Made by a program: the position numbers and the translations under genes. Source: Anaerococcus mediterraneensis (lineage in GTDB: Bacteria; Bacillota; Clostridia; Tissierellales; Peptoniphilaceae). From it: a DNA stretch of 64,000 nt. Positions 1-7,325 of the stretch are shown here, in pieces. Each line of letters begins with the position of its first letter. The first letter of the stretch is position 1. The stretch spans positions 1,550,001 to 1,614,000 of the forward strand of contig NZ_LT635772.1 in NCBI RefSeq assembly GCF_900128415.1, given 5' to 3'. The notes below the pieces were generated by a model. The model saw only the letters and a list, made by a program, of their open reading frames with translations, had not been told where the DNA came from and did not search any database.

Positions 1-286
1 TTATCCACTGAATATAGCTCATCCAGAAAAGATCTCTAAGTCCTCTTATTCCCGTATGTAAAAGAGAAGTCACTCCATATATCAAACAGGTTACTGAAAT
101 TATATACGTAAGTATTAAATTTATTCTTTTTTCTTTTTTTGTCATCTTTTCTGGAGCCGAATTTTGTATTTCTTTTGGATAGGAATCGAAGAAAAATCTC
201 GGGTTAATCAGTGCAAAAGTTGCTACTGCACCGTTAAAGATAGCAGCCATTGCAATTCCATCTAATATTGCTCTTGTTATATCCAT
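1..286 (-). CDS. Membrane protein, 3' end beyond window
   Basis: An open frame starts with ATG at 284-286 behind an AAGGAG ribosome-binding site and runs off the left edge after about 95 residues. Two hydrophobic segments are visible, at residues about 5-27 and about 57-78, separated by a charged loop rich in Lys and Glu, so a small integral membrane protein is likely. Its ribosome-binding site overlaps the stop codon of the upstream hydrolase gene, so the two are probably co-transcribed and translationally coupled. I do not recognise the family; the function is unknown. Confidence 0.6.
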   Translation of the reverse strand, partial: MDITRAILDGIAMAAIFNGAVATFALINPRFFFDSYPKEIQNSAPEKMTKKEKRINLILTYIISVTCLIYGVTSLLHTGIRGLRDLFWMSYIQWI

Positions 287-296
287 AATATTCTCC

Positions 297-1043
297 TTAT
301 TTGTTTTCTAAAAAGACTTTTAGCTTCTCGGCGTATTCTTTGGGATGTTCGTGGAGAAATTGTCCATGGCCCATTCCTTCAAATTCTTCTGTTTCCATTT
401 GGGGAAGATACTCTCTTAAAATTTTTTCACTTTTCGCAGGGATTGGCTCTTCACTCCCCATCCAAAACATTACTGAATTTGAAAACTTACTTAAATTTTT
501 TGGAACTTTGTAATGATAGATAACCTTACAGACATTTCTAATGGTGTTTTTTGAAATTTGCGGATACATCATTTCTATTACGCTTAGATTATCCTTGCCC
601 ATAATCTTATCTAATAAAAATTTAGGTAGAGGCTTTTTGTTTTTGATTCTACTTGTACCAATGATAAAAGCACAGGTAAATGGTCTTGCCATCAAACCCA
701 ACTCGGAAGTAATAGCAGCATCTAAGAGAACTTTCGAAGCAAAAATATTTCCCCTTCCAATGAGTTCAACTGCAATGGTCGCTCCCATAGAAAATCCGCA
801 CAGTCCATAGACTCTTCCGCCCATTTCATTTAATATGTAGGTCTCTATGGAATTGATAGTTTCTTCCATAGAAGTTAAATCTTTTGGATTACTTCCATAA
901 TGTCCGTCCAATTCACATAAAATTACAAAATAATCTTGCAAAAAAGGCAGAAGTGGTTTGAAACATAGGTCTGCAGTAGAGGCAAGACCGTGAATAAATA
1001 ATATTGACTTATTGTTTCTATTTCCATAGCTAATAAAGTTCAT
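297..1043 (-). CDS. Alpha/beta-hydrolase fold protein
   Basis: The 248-residue protein has the alpha/beta-hydrolase layout: an oxyanion region FIHGLAS near residue 16, the nucleophile elbow GFSMG with Ser85, and a C-terminal GMGHG motif with His226 as the likely catalytic base; the acid is probably in the MGSEE segment near 196-199. There is no signal peptide, so it is cytoplasmic. The family hydrolyses esters, lactones or related bonds; the substrate cannot be told from the sequence. The start is supported by GAGG seven bases upstream. The next gene on the same strand begins within its stop region, which suggests a small operon. Confidence 0.8.
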   Translation of the reverse strand: MNFISYGNRNNKSILFIHGLASTADLCFKPLLPFLQDYFVILCELDGHYGSNPKDLTSMEETINSIETYILNEMGGRVYGLCGFSMGATIAVELIGRGNIFASKVLLDAAITSELGLMARPFTCAFIIGTSRIKNKKPLPKFLLDKIMGKDNLSVIEMMYPQISKNTIRNVCKVIYHYKVPKNLSKFSNSVMFWMGSEEPIPAKSEKILREYLPQMETEEFEGMGHGQFLHEHPKEYAEKLKVFLENK

Positions 1044-1185
1044 TTAATTCCTCATTATATAAAAATATTTCTATATATTATCATATTCTAAATATACAAG
1101 ATCCTTGCTTGTCTATTTATAAAAACGATTCATTCCATTAGATACGAATATTTAAAAATCCTAAAGCCTGTCTCTTTCTTCAGTC

Positions 1186-1680
1186 TCATTTTTTATTTCT
1201 AACCCATGGTATTACTCTGTTTACTTCTTTTAAATATGTTTCATATTCGATTCCGAATTCATTTTTCAACCATTTTTCTTCTGTGTTTTTCATTAGAATT
1301 GTCAAAAAGGCCCAGAAGACAATGGGCAGTATTAACAAAAAATAGTTGCCTGCAAGTAACAATATACCTGTGAATATAAATGTAAATGCTGAATAGACGG
1401 GATTTCTTACTAAGCCGTACACTCCCGTGGTAATCAATTTGTTTTCTTTTACTTTTTTGTTTATCTTCTGAACTAATACTGCTTGTACCCATAAATATAT
1501 GCCTGAAAGGATTAAGAGTATTCCTGCCATTACAAAAATTATTTTCCCCTCTCTTAGTTCTCCTCGATATAGGTAACCTTTGAGATGAAGGCATATTCCC
1601 GCTATTGTAAGTATTAAGCAAGAGATAACATATATTGGCCCGACACCGAATGTGGGCATCTTAAATTCTTTAGATTTCAT
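1186..1680 (-). CDS. Isoprenylcysteine carboxyl methyltransferase/phospholipid methyltransferase-like membrane protein
   Basis: The 164-residue protein has about four membrane segments and the C-terminal ICMT/PEMT signature: GVYGLVRNPVY near residue 87, then EEKWLKNEFGIEYETYLK and a final RVIPW. In this family the conserved R-NP and the EE/R residues bind S-adenosylmethionine at the membrane face, so methylation of a lipophilic substrate is expected; the substrate is unknown. Only 11 bases separate it from the stop of the upstream esterase gene and no strong ribosome-binding site is visible, so translational coupling is likely. Confidence 0.75.
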   Translation of the reverse strand: MKSKEFKMPTFGVGPIYVISCLILTIAGICLHLKGYLYRGELREGKIIFVMAGILLILSGIYLWVQAVLVQKINKKVKENKLITTGVYGLVRNPVYSAFTFIFTGILLLAGNYFLLILPIVFWAFLTILMKNTEEKWLKNEFGIEYETYLKEVNRVIPWVRNKK

Positions 1681-1691
1681 TTTGTACTCGA

Positions 1692-2630
1692 CTATTCTTT
1701 TAATAATTCAATAATTTCATCCTGTGCCTGTCTACCTTCTCTAAAAAATCTTAAAAGTGGATAACAGTGGCACATGCCTTCACCCACAATAATTTTATAT
1801 GGAGCCTTGTATTTTTCCATTGCCCTTTTAAAGTATTCTGCAAAAGCATAAAGACATTCATTTTCTCCATAATAAAAGTAAGTTTTTGGAAAATCAGAAA
1901 AATCTCCCTTTGTACCGTCTAACATATATTCAGGTAAGTCTTCATCCCCCTTTACGATTTCCCTTGCAGTCTTAAAATAGCTAGGGTCAATCATTATGTC
2001 TTTATGGTTAAGGGCATTCATTTTTTCCCATATTTCTTTATTTTCCTCAATACTTACATCGGGAAGTCCACCAGGAGATACTGAAATTATTTTCCCAACC
2101 ATTGGCAAAGGTCTGCCTAATGCATTATTATGTGAAAAAATTCCAAGAGCTAAACATGCTCCTGATGAAAATCCAAGGGCACTTATGTTCTCCGCTTTGT
2201 AATTTTCGGTCATTAGCCTATAGGCTTCAAAACAAACTTCGTAGGTCTTATCTATCTTTACATCCTCCGAACAAAGGGGATAGAATAAAAACCAAACGTC
2301 TTTGCCAGTTTGCTCCATTATTCTTTCTGCCAAAGAAAAATCCAATTTATCAGGTCCTGTAATCATCCCTCCGCCGAAGAAATTTAGAACTGCTGCCTTT
2401 GCATGGATCTTATTTTTTTGATATGAAAGGAGCCTGTAACCCATAACGTCTCTGTCAAGGAGATAGTAATTCTTTCTCTCAGCTCTCTTCTTTGCCTTGT
2501 CAAAATCAAATACCACCTTTGCATTTTCTCTCTTTGCATACTCAAGAATTTCTTCTTTGTTTTTTAAAAACATTTTTTTGACACCGGCAAGTCTTACTAT
2601 TGTAGATGCAACTTTATAAGTTAAACTCAT
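1692..2630 (-). CDS. Alpha/beta hydrolase, esterase/lipase (HSL-like) family
   Basis: The 312-residue cytoplasmic protein carries the nucleophile elbow GFSSG with Ser155 and a C-terminal GMCHCYP segment providing the likely catalytic His. The oxyanion motif, normally HGGG in hormone-sensitive-lipase-type esterases, reads FFGGG near residues 84-88, so the His is replaced. The start has a good AAAGGAGGGG ribosome-binding site. It lies immediately upstream of the ICMT-like gene in the same direction. Hydrolysis of a carboxylic ester is the family expectation; the natural substrate is not evident. Confidence 0.75.
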   Translation of the reverse strand: MSLTYKVASTIVRLAGVKKMFLKNKEEILEYAKRENAKVVFDFDKAKKRAERKNYYLLDRDVMGYRLLSYQKNKIHAKAAVLNFFGGGMITGPDKLDFSLAERIMEQTGKDVWFLFYPLCSEDVKIDKTYEVCFEAYRLMTENYKAENISALGFSSGACLALGIFSHNNALGRPLPMVGKIISVSPGGLPDVSIEENKEIWEKMNALNHKDIMIDPSYFKTAREIVKGDEDLPEYMLDGTKGDFSDFPKTYFYYGENECLYAFAEYFKRAMEKYKAPYKIIVGEGMCHCYPLLRFFREGRQAQDEIIELLKE

Positions 2631-2706
2631 TCTACTCCCCTCCTTTTATAATCAATTAATCACAATTTTACAAGTTTTTACCAAAACTAATCGATATAAC
2701 TTCACT

Positions 2707-3333
2707 TCATTCTCTATCGCCTATGATGAAATAATCGCAACAATCTGCTCCATTTGCTATAGTATCTTTTCTGTGAAGTACTCCATGCTCAAGACTTATC
2801 ATAAGCTCATCGAGTTCGCACAATAGTGGCATTAATTCATCTACCCCCAGCTTCTTTGTGTAAGCACAAATAGGGCAACGAGTAATTCTATAATAACAAG
2901 CACCCTCATAAGGTTCTCCCTCGAAATCAACTTTAAATGACGTAGGATATAGCTTTTCTTTTTCCTCTGTATACCACTTGTAATACTTAAGAATATTTTT
3001 CTTATTGGCTTTTTTCCCCCTCTCGGTATTGAGATTTACCAAAGAAAAAAACCATTTGACAGAATAAAGAGATTGGCGCATCATTTCCTGGATGGTCTCC
3101 GGCGGAATATTTTTCTCACTTGCTATATATGGAGCAACAAAGACAAGGGCGAACATTTCATTGTATGCCATAGGATTATCCTCGCCGATATCGTCCATGT
3201 TTTCTACAAGTTCTCGATAAATTTTTTTGCTCTTTTTAATAATTTCTGAAGCATAGGCTTTATCATACTTTTCTATAAGAACTTTTTTCATTGGTCCTCT
3301 AAATAAATAGAAATAAAAACCTTTGTATTTCAT
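2707..3333 (-). CDS. L-2-amino-thiazoline-4-carboxylic acid hydrolase family protein
   Basis: The 208-residue protein shows the conserved C-terminal pattern of the ATC hydrolase family: CYYRITRCPICAYTKK near residues 145-160, then LCELD, HR-DT and GADCCDYF at the end. Characterised members open the thiazoline ring of 2-aminothiazoline-4-carboxylate in a cysteine-forming pathway, but most genome members are uncharacterised. An internal ATG 14 codons in has its own GAGG and is a possible alternative start. Its neighbours are a SAM methyltransferase and hydrolases; a link to thiazoline-containing metallophores handled by the nearby transporters is only a guess. Confidence 0.7.
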   Translation of the reverse strand: MKYKGFYFYLFRGPMKKVLIEKYDKAYASEIIKKSKKIYRELVENMDDIGEDNPMAYNEMFALVFVAPYIASEKNIPPETIQEMMRQSLYSVKWFFSLVNLNTERGKKANKKNILKYYKWYTEEKEKLYPTSFKVDFEGEPYEGACYYRITRCPICAYTKKLGVDELMPLLCELDELMISLEHGVLHRKDTIANGADCCDYFIIGDRE

Positions 3334-3386
3334 TTTGCATACCCCATTAGCTTTCCAAATTTTGTTTTAGTAATTTATATACAAAT

Positions 3387-4214
3387 TTATTTTCTCCCAA
3401 TAAGAAGAACTGAGCCAGAAAGTCCCAACAATAAAGCTTCTTTGTGGCCCATAAAAAGACCCTTTGTTGTATCAATTAATCGCACATCTTCGTAGCCATC
3501 TTGTTTAAGCTTTTCGATAAATTTATTCATATCTCCATATCTTGACTTACTCATCAAGTCATGGATAACAAAAACTCCACCTTTTTTAAGTACACGAAAT
3601 GTTTCTAGTAGAAGTTTCTGCTTATTATGTCCCATTATATTGTGATAAACGTAGTTGCTAGTCACTACATCGAAGCTTTCATCTTCAAAAGGAAGTTTGA
3701 CTGCATTGCCACTTTCAAATCTCACATTTGTTACTCCCTCAGCCCTAGCATTGTCCTGGCAGAGCTTCTTTGAAAATTCACTCTTGTATGGCCCACTCCA
3801 CATGTCACAACCCACCATGGTCACTTTTGGATTTCTTTTTGCACAAGCTATGGTGAGTGCACCGCTGCCACATCCTACATCTAAGCCCACTCCACCATCT
3901 GGGATCTTTACATAGTCGCAAGTCCCATCTATTATGACTTTGGCAAGCTTTCTTTTTCCATTATAATCAAAGGCCCTATATAAGATGGTAACCCAGGCAG
4001 TAATTAATAAAAGTATAAGGCATCCTATCCCTAGGATACGTCCCCAGATGATCCTTTGCCTTCCTTGAAGAATGAGGTCACTTGCACCAAATAAGATGAA
4101 TAAAATAATACATACTAGACTTTCACCAATCTTAGCCACAAGCATTCTTTTAGGAACCCAGTTTCTATAATCAGGTTTTGTTTTCTTGTTATCAATAAAA
4201 TTTAATTGTTTCAT
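3387..4214 (-). CDS. Membrane-anchored class I SAM-dependent methyltransferase
   Basis: The protein (about 275 residues) has two N-terminal membrane segments (about 25-48 and 58-80) followed by a Rossmann-type methyltransferase domain. Motif I reads VGLDVGCGSGAL near residue 114, followed by acidic VGCDMW and the post-motif ESFDVVTSNYVYHN. The start used here is the second ATG, which is eight bases from GGAG; the first ATG is too close. The domain is like generic Methyltransf_11/25 enzymes, so the methyl acceptor cannot be named. Being tethered to the membrane is unusual for this fold and suggests a lipophilic or transported substrate. Confidence 0.75.
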   Translation of the reverse strand: MKQLNFIDNKKTKPDYRNWVPKRMLVAKIGESLVCIILFILFGASDLILQGRQRIIWGRILGIGCLILLLITAWVTILYRAFDYNGKRKLAKVIIDGTCDYVKIPDGGVGLDVGCGSGALTIACAKRNPKVTMVGCDMWSGPYKSEFSKKLCQDNARAEGVTNVRFESGNAVKLPFEDESFDVVTSNYVYHNIMGHNKQKLLLETFRVLKKGGVFVIHDLMSKSRYGDMNKFIEKLKQDGYEDVRLIDTTKGLFMGHKEALLLGLSGSVLLIGRK

Positions 4215-4295
4215 AAACATTTCTCCTGTAAATATTAAATTTTATAAAATCCCTCTTGATCGACTATAATAATTCTAATCTCTTACTTTATAAGC

Positions 4296-4934
4296 TTATA
4301 AATTCATATTAGTATAGTTTATCAATAAAGATAAGTAGTAAACAAAATATATTAAGTTGAACCAACCGCCGCGTATAATCATATGGACTCCCTTTGGCAA
4401 TCTCCCAGCAAGAGGAGTGAGAATGATAAGAAATATAGGTGTAAATAGAACTTGCCATCTTGGAAAGGATGTAAATCCTAATAAAATTATCACTGCTATT
4501 GCTATATTTCCTAGAGCCATAATTCCAAAAACTATTTTTGCTTGAAATTTTAAAAATTTTAAAAATTCATCAAAAGCTCCCTTATTTTCATATCTTGATA
4601 AAAGACCCAAGTAGGCGCATTGAATATGATAAGTACCTCCCAGTATCATCCCAAAAACATTTAATAAAAATACAAACCAACCGATAGTTAAATACTTTTC
4701 TTGTATGGCCAAAACAATATGGAATAAGCCAATACAATAAATAAAAGCACATATTGGACCTAAAAGACCACCAATGTATAATCTTTTTATGCTAACATTT
4801 TTCATTATGCCGACAATACTATTTATAGTATCCTTGCCATCGTAATCATTAGAATCATAATATAAGGTCATATCTCCTAAAAACATCAAAAATGAACCAA
4901 TAAGACCTACCAATATGCTCTTGTATAAAGTCAT
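4296..4934 (-). CDS. Multi-pass membrane protein of unknown function
   Basis: The 212-residue protein has about six hydrophobic segments (near 5-22, 52-74, 78-102, 130-152, 158-175 and 185-205) and no recognisable catalytic motif. An AAGGAGGTG ribosome-binding site precedes the ATG. A Fur-like palindrome lies 26 bases upstream of the start, hinting at metal control. I recall DUF-type families of this appearance in Firmicutes but cannot assign one with certainty. Together with the methyltransferase and thiazoline-hydrolase-like genes downstream it may form one transcription unit. Confidence 0.6.
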   Translation of the reverse strand: MTLYKSILVGLIGSFLMFLGDMTLYYDSNDYDGKDTINSIVGIMKNVSIKRLYIGGLLGPICAFIYCIGLFHIVLAIQEKYLTIGWFVFLLNVFGMILGGTYHIQCAYLGLLSRYENKGAFDEFLKFLKFQAKIVFGIMALGNIAIAVIILLGFTSFPRWQVLFTPIFLIILTPLAGRLPKGVHMIIRGGWFNLIYFVYYLSLLINYTNMNL

Positions 4935-4959
4935 AATTAAACACCTCCTTGCACTTTGA

Positions 4960-4974
4960 TGATATCAATTATCA
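4960..4974. promoter_or_regulatory. Fur-like palindrome upstream of membrane protein gene
   Basis: The 15-mer TGATATCAATTATCA matches the 7-1-7 Fur consensus (TGATAATNATTATCA) at 12 of 14 informative positions. It lies 26 bases upstream of the start of the 4296-4934 gene, where it could block transcription. AT-rich DNA makes chance matches possible. Confidence 0.4.
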
Positions 4975-4975
4975 A

Positions 4976-5066
4976 TTCAATTATAGCATAAATCACAGAT
5001 TCCTTTCAATCATATTTTTGCTGCATTAATCAAGCAAAAAAATAAAGGCAGTCCGAAGACTGCCGA
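4976..5066. repeat. Direct repeat T, copy 1 (ends in terminator)
   Basis: About 90 bases, from ATTATAGCATAAATCACAG through an A-rich run to the hairpin at 5047-5064, recur with mismatches at 23036-23140 in the same orientation. The hairpin and the CACAGATTCCTTTCAAT block are the best-conserved parts. The two copies bracket the decayed ABC operon, unit A and the Abi_C operon. Confidence 0.65.
5047..5064 (-). terminator. Intrinsic terminator
   Basis: A perfect 7-bp stem (GGCAGTC/GACTGCC) with a TTCG tetraloop is followed on the minus strand by TTTATTTTTTT. It ends the minus-strand transcript of the decayed ABC operon. An identical hairpin occurs at 23120-23137. Confidence 0.8.
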
Positions 5067-5075
5067 TATTTTTAT

Positions 5076-5176
5076 CATATTGGAATAATCCATACCACTT
5101 GTAGGTTCGTCGATATAGACAAACGGAGTATCCGTGCACATAACAGATTCTATTGCTAGTCTCTGCTTCTGTACTC
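5076..5176 (-). pseudogene. Remnant of an ECF/ABC ATPase gene (signature to Walker B)
   Basis: Immediately after the TAG of the upstream ABC gene, an open frame without a start reads GVQKQRLAIESVM, then FVYIDEPTSGMDYSNM. This is the ABC signature helix, Walker B and D-loop of an EcfA-type ATPase. The Walker A half and the rest are missing. In the intact cassette at 33 kb the position after the equivalent stop is occupied by the S-component ribosome-binding site AAGGAGG. Here GGAG joins directly into the ATPase signature codons, so a deletion between short GGAG homologies probably removed the S, T and part of the A gene. Confidence 0.75.
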
Positions 5177-6898
5177 CTAATAAATAAATTCTTCTGCCAT
5201 TTTTGTTTTTTCTATTAAATTCTTGTAAACTTTTGATTTTTGTAAAAGCTCTTCATGTTTGCCTTCACTTTCTACTTTTCCGTTTTCAAGAACTACTATC
5301 TTGTCTGCATTTTCTATGGATTTCATTCTGTGTGAAATGATTACAACAGTTTTATCTTTAATTAAATTATTTAAAGATTCTTGAATTTTTTTCTCGTTGT
5401 CCACATCAAGGCTGGCTGCTATCTCATCTAATATCAAGATTGGCGCATCTTTTAAGAAGGCTCTGGCTATTGATAATCTCTGTCTTTCTCCGCCTGATAG
5501 CTCAGCACCATTCTCTCCAATAACTGTGTCGAAGCCCTTATCCATTTTTTCTATAAAATCTGTGCAGTTTGCAAGTTTTGCTGCTCTTTTAACTTCTTCG
5601 TCACTTGCATCTAGCTTACCAAGTCTAATATTTTCCATAACGCTTTGATTAAAGAGAACCACATCTTGGAAAACTATTGAAACCTTGTCAAATAGAGATT
5701 CTGTTGATATTTCTTTTATATCTTTGCCATCGATTAAGATTTGTCCCTCATCATAATCATATAGTCTTGATATAAGTTTTAAGATGGTTGTTTTACCGCA
5801 GCCGCTTGCGCCTACCAAAGCAGTGACCTCTCCCTGCTTAGCTTTAAAGCTTAGGCCATTTAAAACTTTCCCGTCTTTATTATATGCAAATTCAACATCT
5901 TTTAGATCAATATCGAATTTTTGTAGATTATAGTCTTCGCCCTCTTGTAATTCTTGATTTTGAATTTCCTTTAATCTTTCAATCTTTGGTGTTAAATAAA
6001 ATATCTCCATCATGCCCTCTTTAGATGCATCTAGAGAGTCTTTTATCTTCATAGCCGCTAGTAAATATCCTACAAGGTATAGAGCACTTATTTCTTTATT
6101 AATAATTAGATTTACGCCAACTAGTATTACGACAGCAAGGGAAATAAAACTAAATATTGAAGATATAGACATAGTTAAAATAGTGCCTACCTCTGTCTTT
6201 AAGTGCACTTTTTCACTTTTATCCATTTTTTCATATAGCTTTTCTTTCATTTCCTCTGATAAGCCATAGGCTTTAATCTCCATTTGCATCTCGATATTTT
6301 CTTGAAAGATTTCTGAGTTTTTTCTTAAGACATCATAATATCTTTTATGTCCCTTAACCTGATATTTTTTAGATAAAGGTATAAATATAAAGCTTAAAAG
6401 AGATGGAATGATTACAGCTAAACCCATCTTGACATTGCCCACTAGCATCATGATGGATATTAGTGGGAAGAATAGTGCCATGCCGCCCACCTTTGGTATC
6501 GAGTGGCTCATTGCATGCTCTATTCCCTCAATATCAGACATGATTGTTTGAGCTAAGTCTGAAATATCATGTTTAGAAAAGTATGATAGAGGTAATTTTG
6601 ATAAATTCTCCGCTGTCCTTATTCTTAAATCTGCACTTTCTTGATAGGTTGTGCTATATAATTTATCGTATTCGATAGAAAGCAAAATATACATTACTAT
6701 CAAGGTCAATACTGAGAATACTATATAAAAGACCTTGCCTTTGCCTATATTTTCCAAAACTTCCTGAGCAAAAATCATAAGTAATATGGCAGGAAGCATG
6801 TTTATACAATAAACGAAAAATGAGGACAGTGTTGCTTTACTTAAATTTCTTGCTCCCTTATCTGTAAGAGCAAATCTTTTTTTATAAAACTCCTTCAT
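5177..6898 (-). CDS. ABC transporter, exporter-fold TMD-NBD subunit (YbtQ-like second half)
   Basis: The protein of about 573 residues has six N-terminal membrane segments followed by a nucleotide-binding domain from about residue 330. Walker A is GASGCGKTT, the signature LSGGERQR, Walker B LILDEIAASLD with catalytic Glu, and the H-loop ISHRM. The start MKEFYKK is chosen because it has GGAGGG seven bases upstream and matches the N-terminus (RFALTDKGA) of the paralogue at 33032-34753. Heterodimeric exporter-fold ABC proteins of this type include the siderophore importers YbtPQ and IrtAB. Its partner gene upstream is truncated, so the complex is probably non-functional. Confidence 0.8.
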   Translation of the reverse strand: MKEFYKKRFALTDKGARNLSKATLSSFFVYCINMLPAILLMIFAQEVLENIGKGKVFYIVFSVLTLIVMYILLSIEYDKLYSTTYQESADLRIRTAENLSKLPLSYFSKHDISDLAQTIMSDIEGIEHAMSHSIPKVGGMALFFPLISIMMLVGNVKMGLAVIIPSLLSFIFIPLSKKYQVKGHKRYYDVLRKNSEIFQENIEMQMEIKAYGLSEEMKEKLYEKMDKSEKVHLKTEVGTILTMSISSIFSFISLAVVILVGVNLIINKEISALYLVGYLLAAMKIKDSLDASKEGMMEIFYLTPKIERLKEIQNQELQEGEDYNLQKFDIDLKDVEFAYNKDGKVLNGLSFKAKQGEVTALVGASGCGKTTILKLISRLYDYDEGQILIDGKDIKEISTESLFDKVSIVFQDVVLFNQSVMENIRLGKLDASDEEVKRAAKLANCTDFIEKMDKGFDTVIGENGAELSGGERQRLSIARAFLKDAPILILDEIAASLDVDNEKKIQESLNNLIKDKTVVIISHRMKSIENADKIVVLENGKVESEGKHEELLQKSKVYKNLIEKTKMAEEFIY

Positions 6899-7214
6899 TT
6901 GAAACCCTCCATTCATTGGCACTGTTAAACATCTCTTGGACTCTCTTGTAGCTTGTATCTTTTGACATTAATTCTTTGTCAGAGCCTCTTTCTATAATTT
7001 TTCCGCCATCCATCACAAGTATTTCATCAAGGTCTTTAATTGTAGATAGCCTGTGAGCAATCATGATAACTGTTTTATCTTTCATAAGATTTTTGAAAGC
7101 TTTTTGTAGTTCATACTCGTTATCTGGGTCAATAGATGCTGATGCTTCATCCATAATAATAATCTTGGAATCCTTTAAAATTGCTCTGGCAATTGCAATT
7201 CTCTGTTTTTCTCC
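6882..7214 (-). pseudogene. Truncated ABC transporter subunit (C-terminal NBD piece only)
   Basis: Only the last 110 residues of an exporter-fold ABC subunit remain, from GEKQRIAIARAIL through Walker B IIIMDEASASID and the H-loop IAHRLS to NEWRV. The membrane domain, Walker A and the LSG of the signature are gone. The sequence closely parallels the C-terminus of the subunit at 34750-36498, which is likewise followed directly by the partner gene. Upstream the frame continues into a fragment of rlmD, so the join is a recombination scar and not a gene start. It overlaps the start of the 5177-6898 gene by 17 bases. Confidence 0.8.
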
Positions 7215-7325
7215 ATAAGTTGCATCTTTTGAAAAGTCAATTTCAGACAATTCATCTTCACCTATTTCTAAATCTAAATGATGTTCTGTATTTAGTTTGG
7301 ACAATAGAGCTACCGTCTCCACATG
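7215..7325 (-). pseudogene. rlmD 3'-region fragment (attachment-site side)
   Basis: The frame from THVETVALLSKL to about SKDATY resembles the corresponding part of the rlmD 3' end at 52217-52530 (LDVDKHIDVEIE..., SAESKATY) but is more diverged. It stops at ATY, where it fuses in frame to the truncated ABC gene. RlmD (RumA) methylates U1939 of 23S rRNA, and its 3' end is a known integration site for serine-recombinase ICEs. The fragment overlaps the 3' end of the recombinase gene in another frame. Confidence 0.7.
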
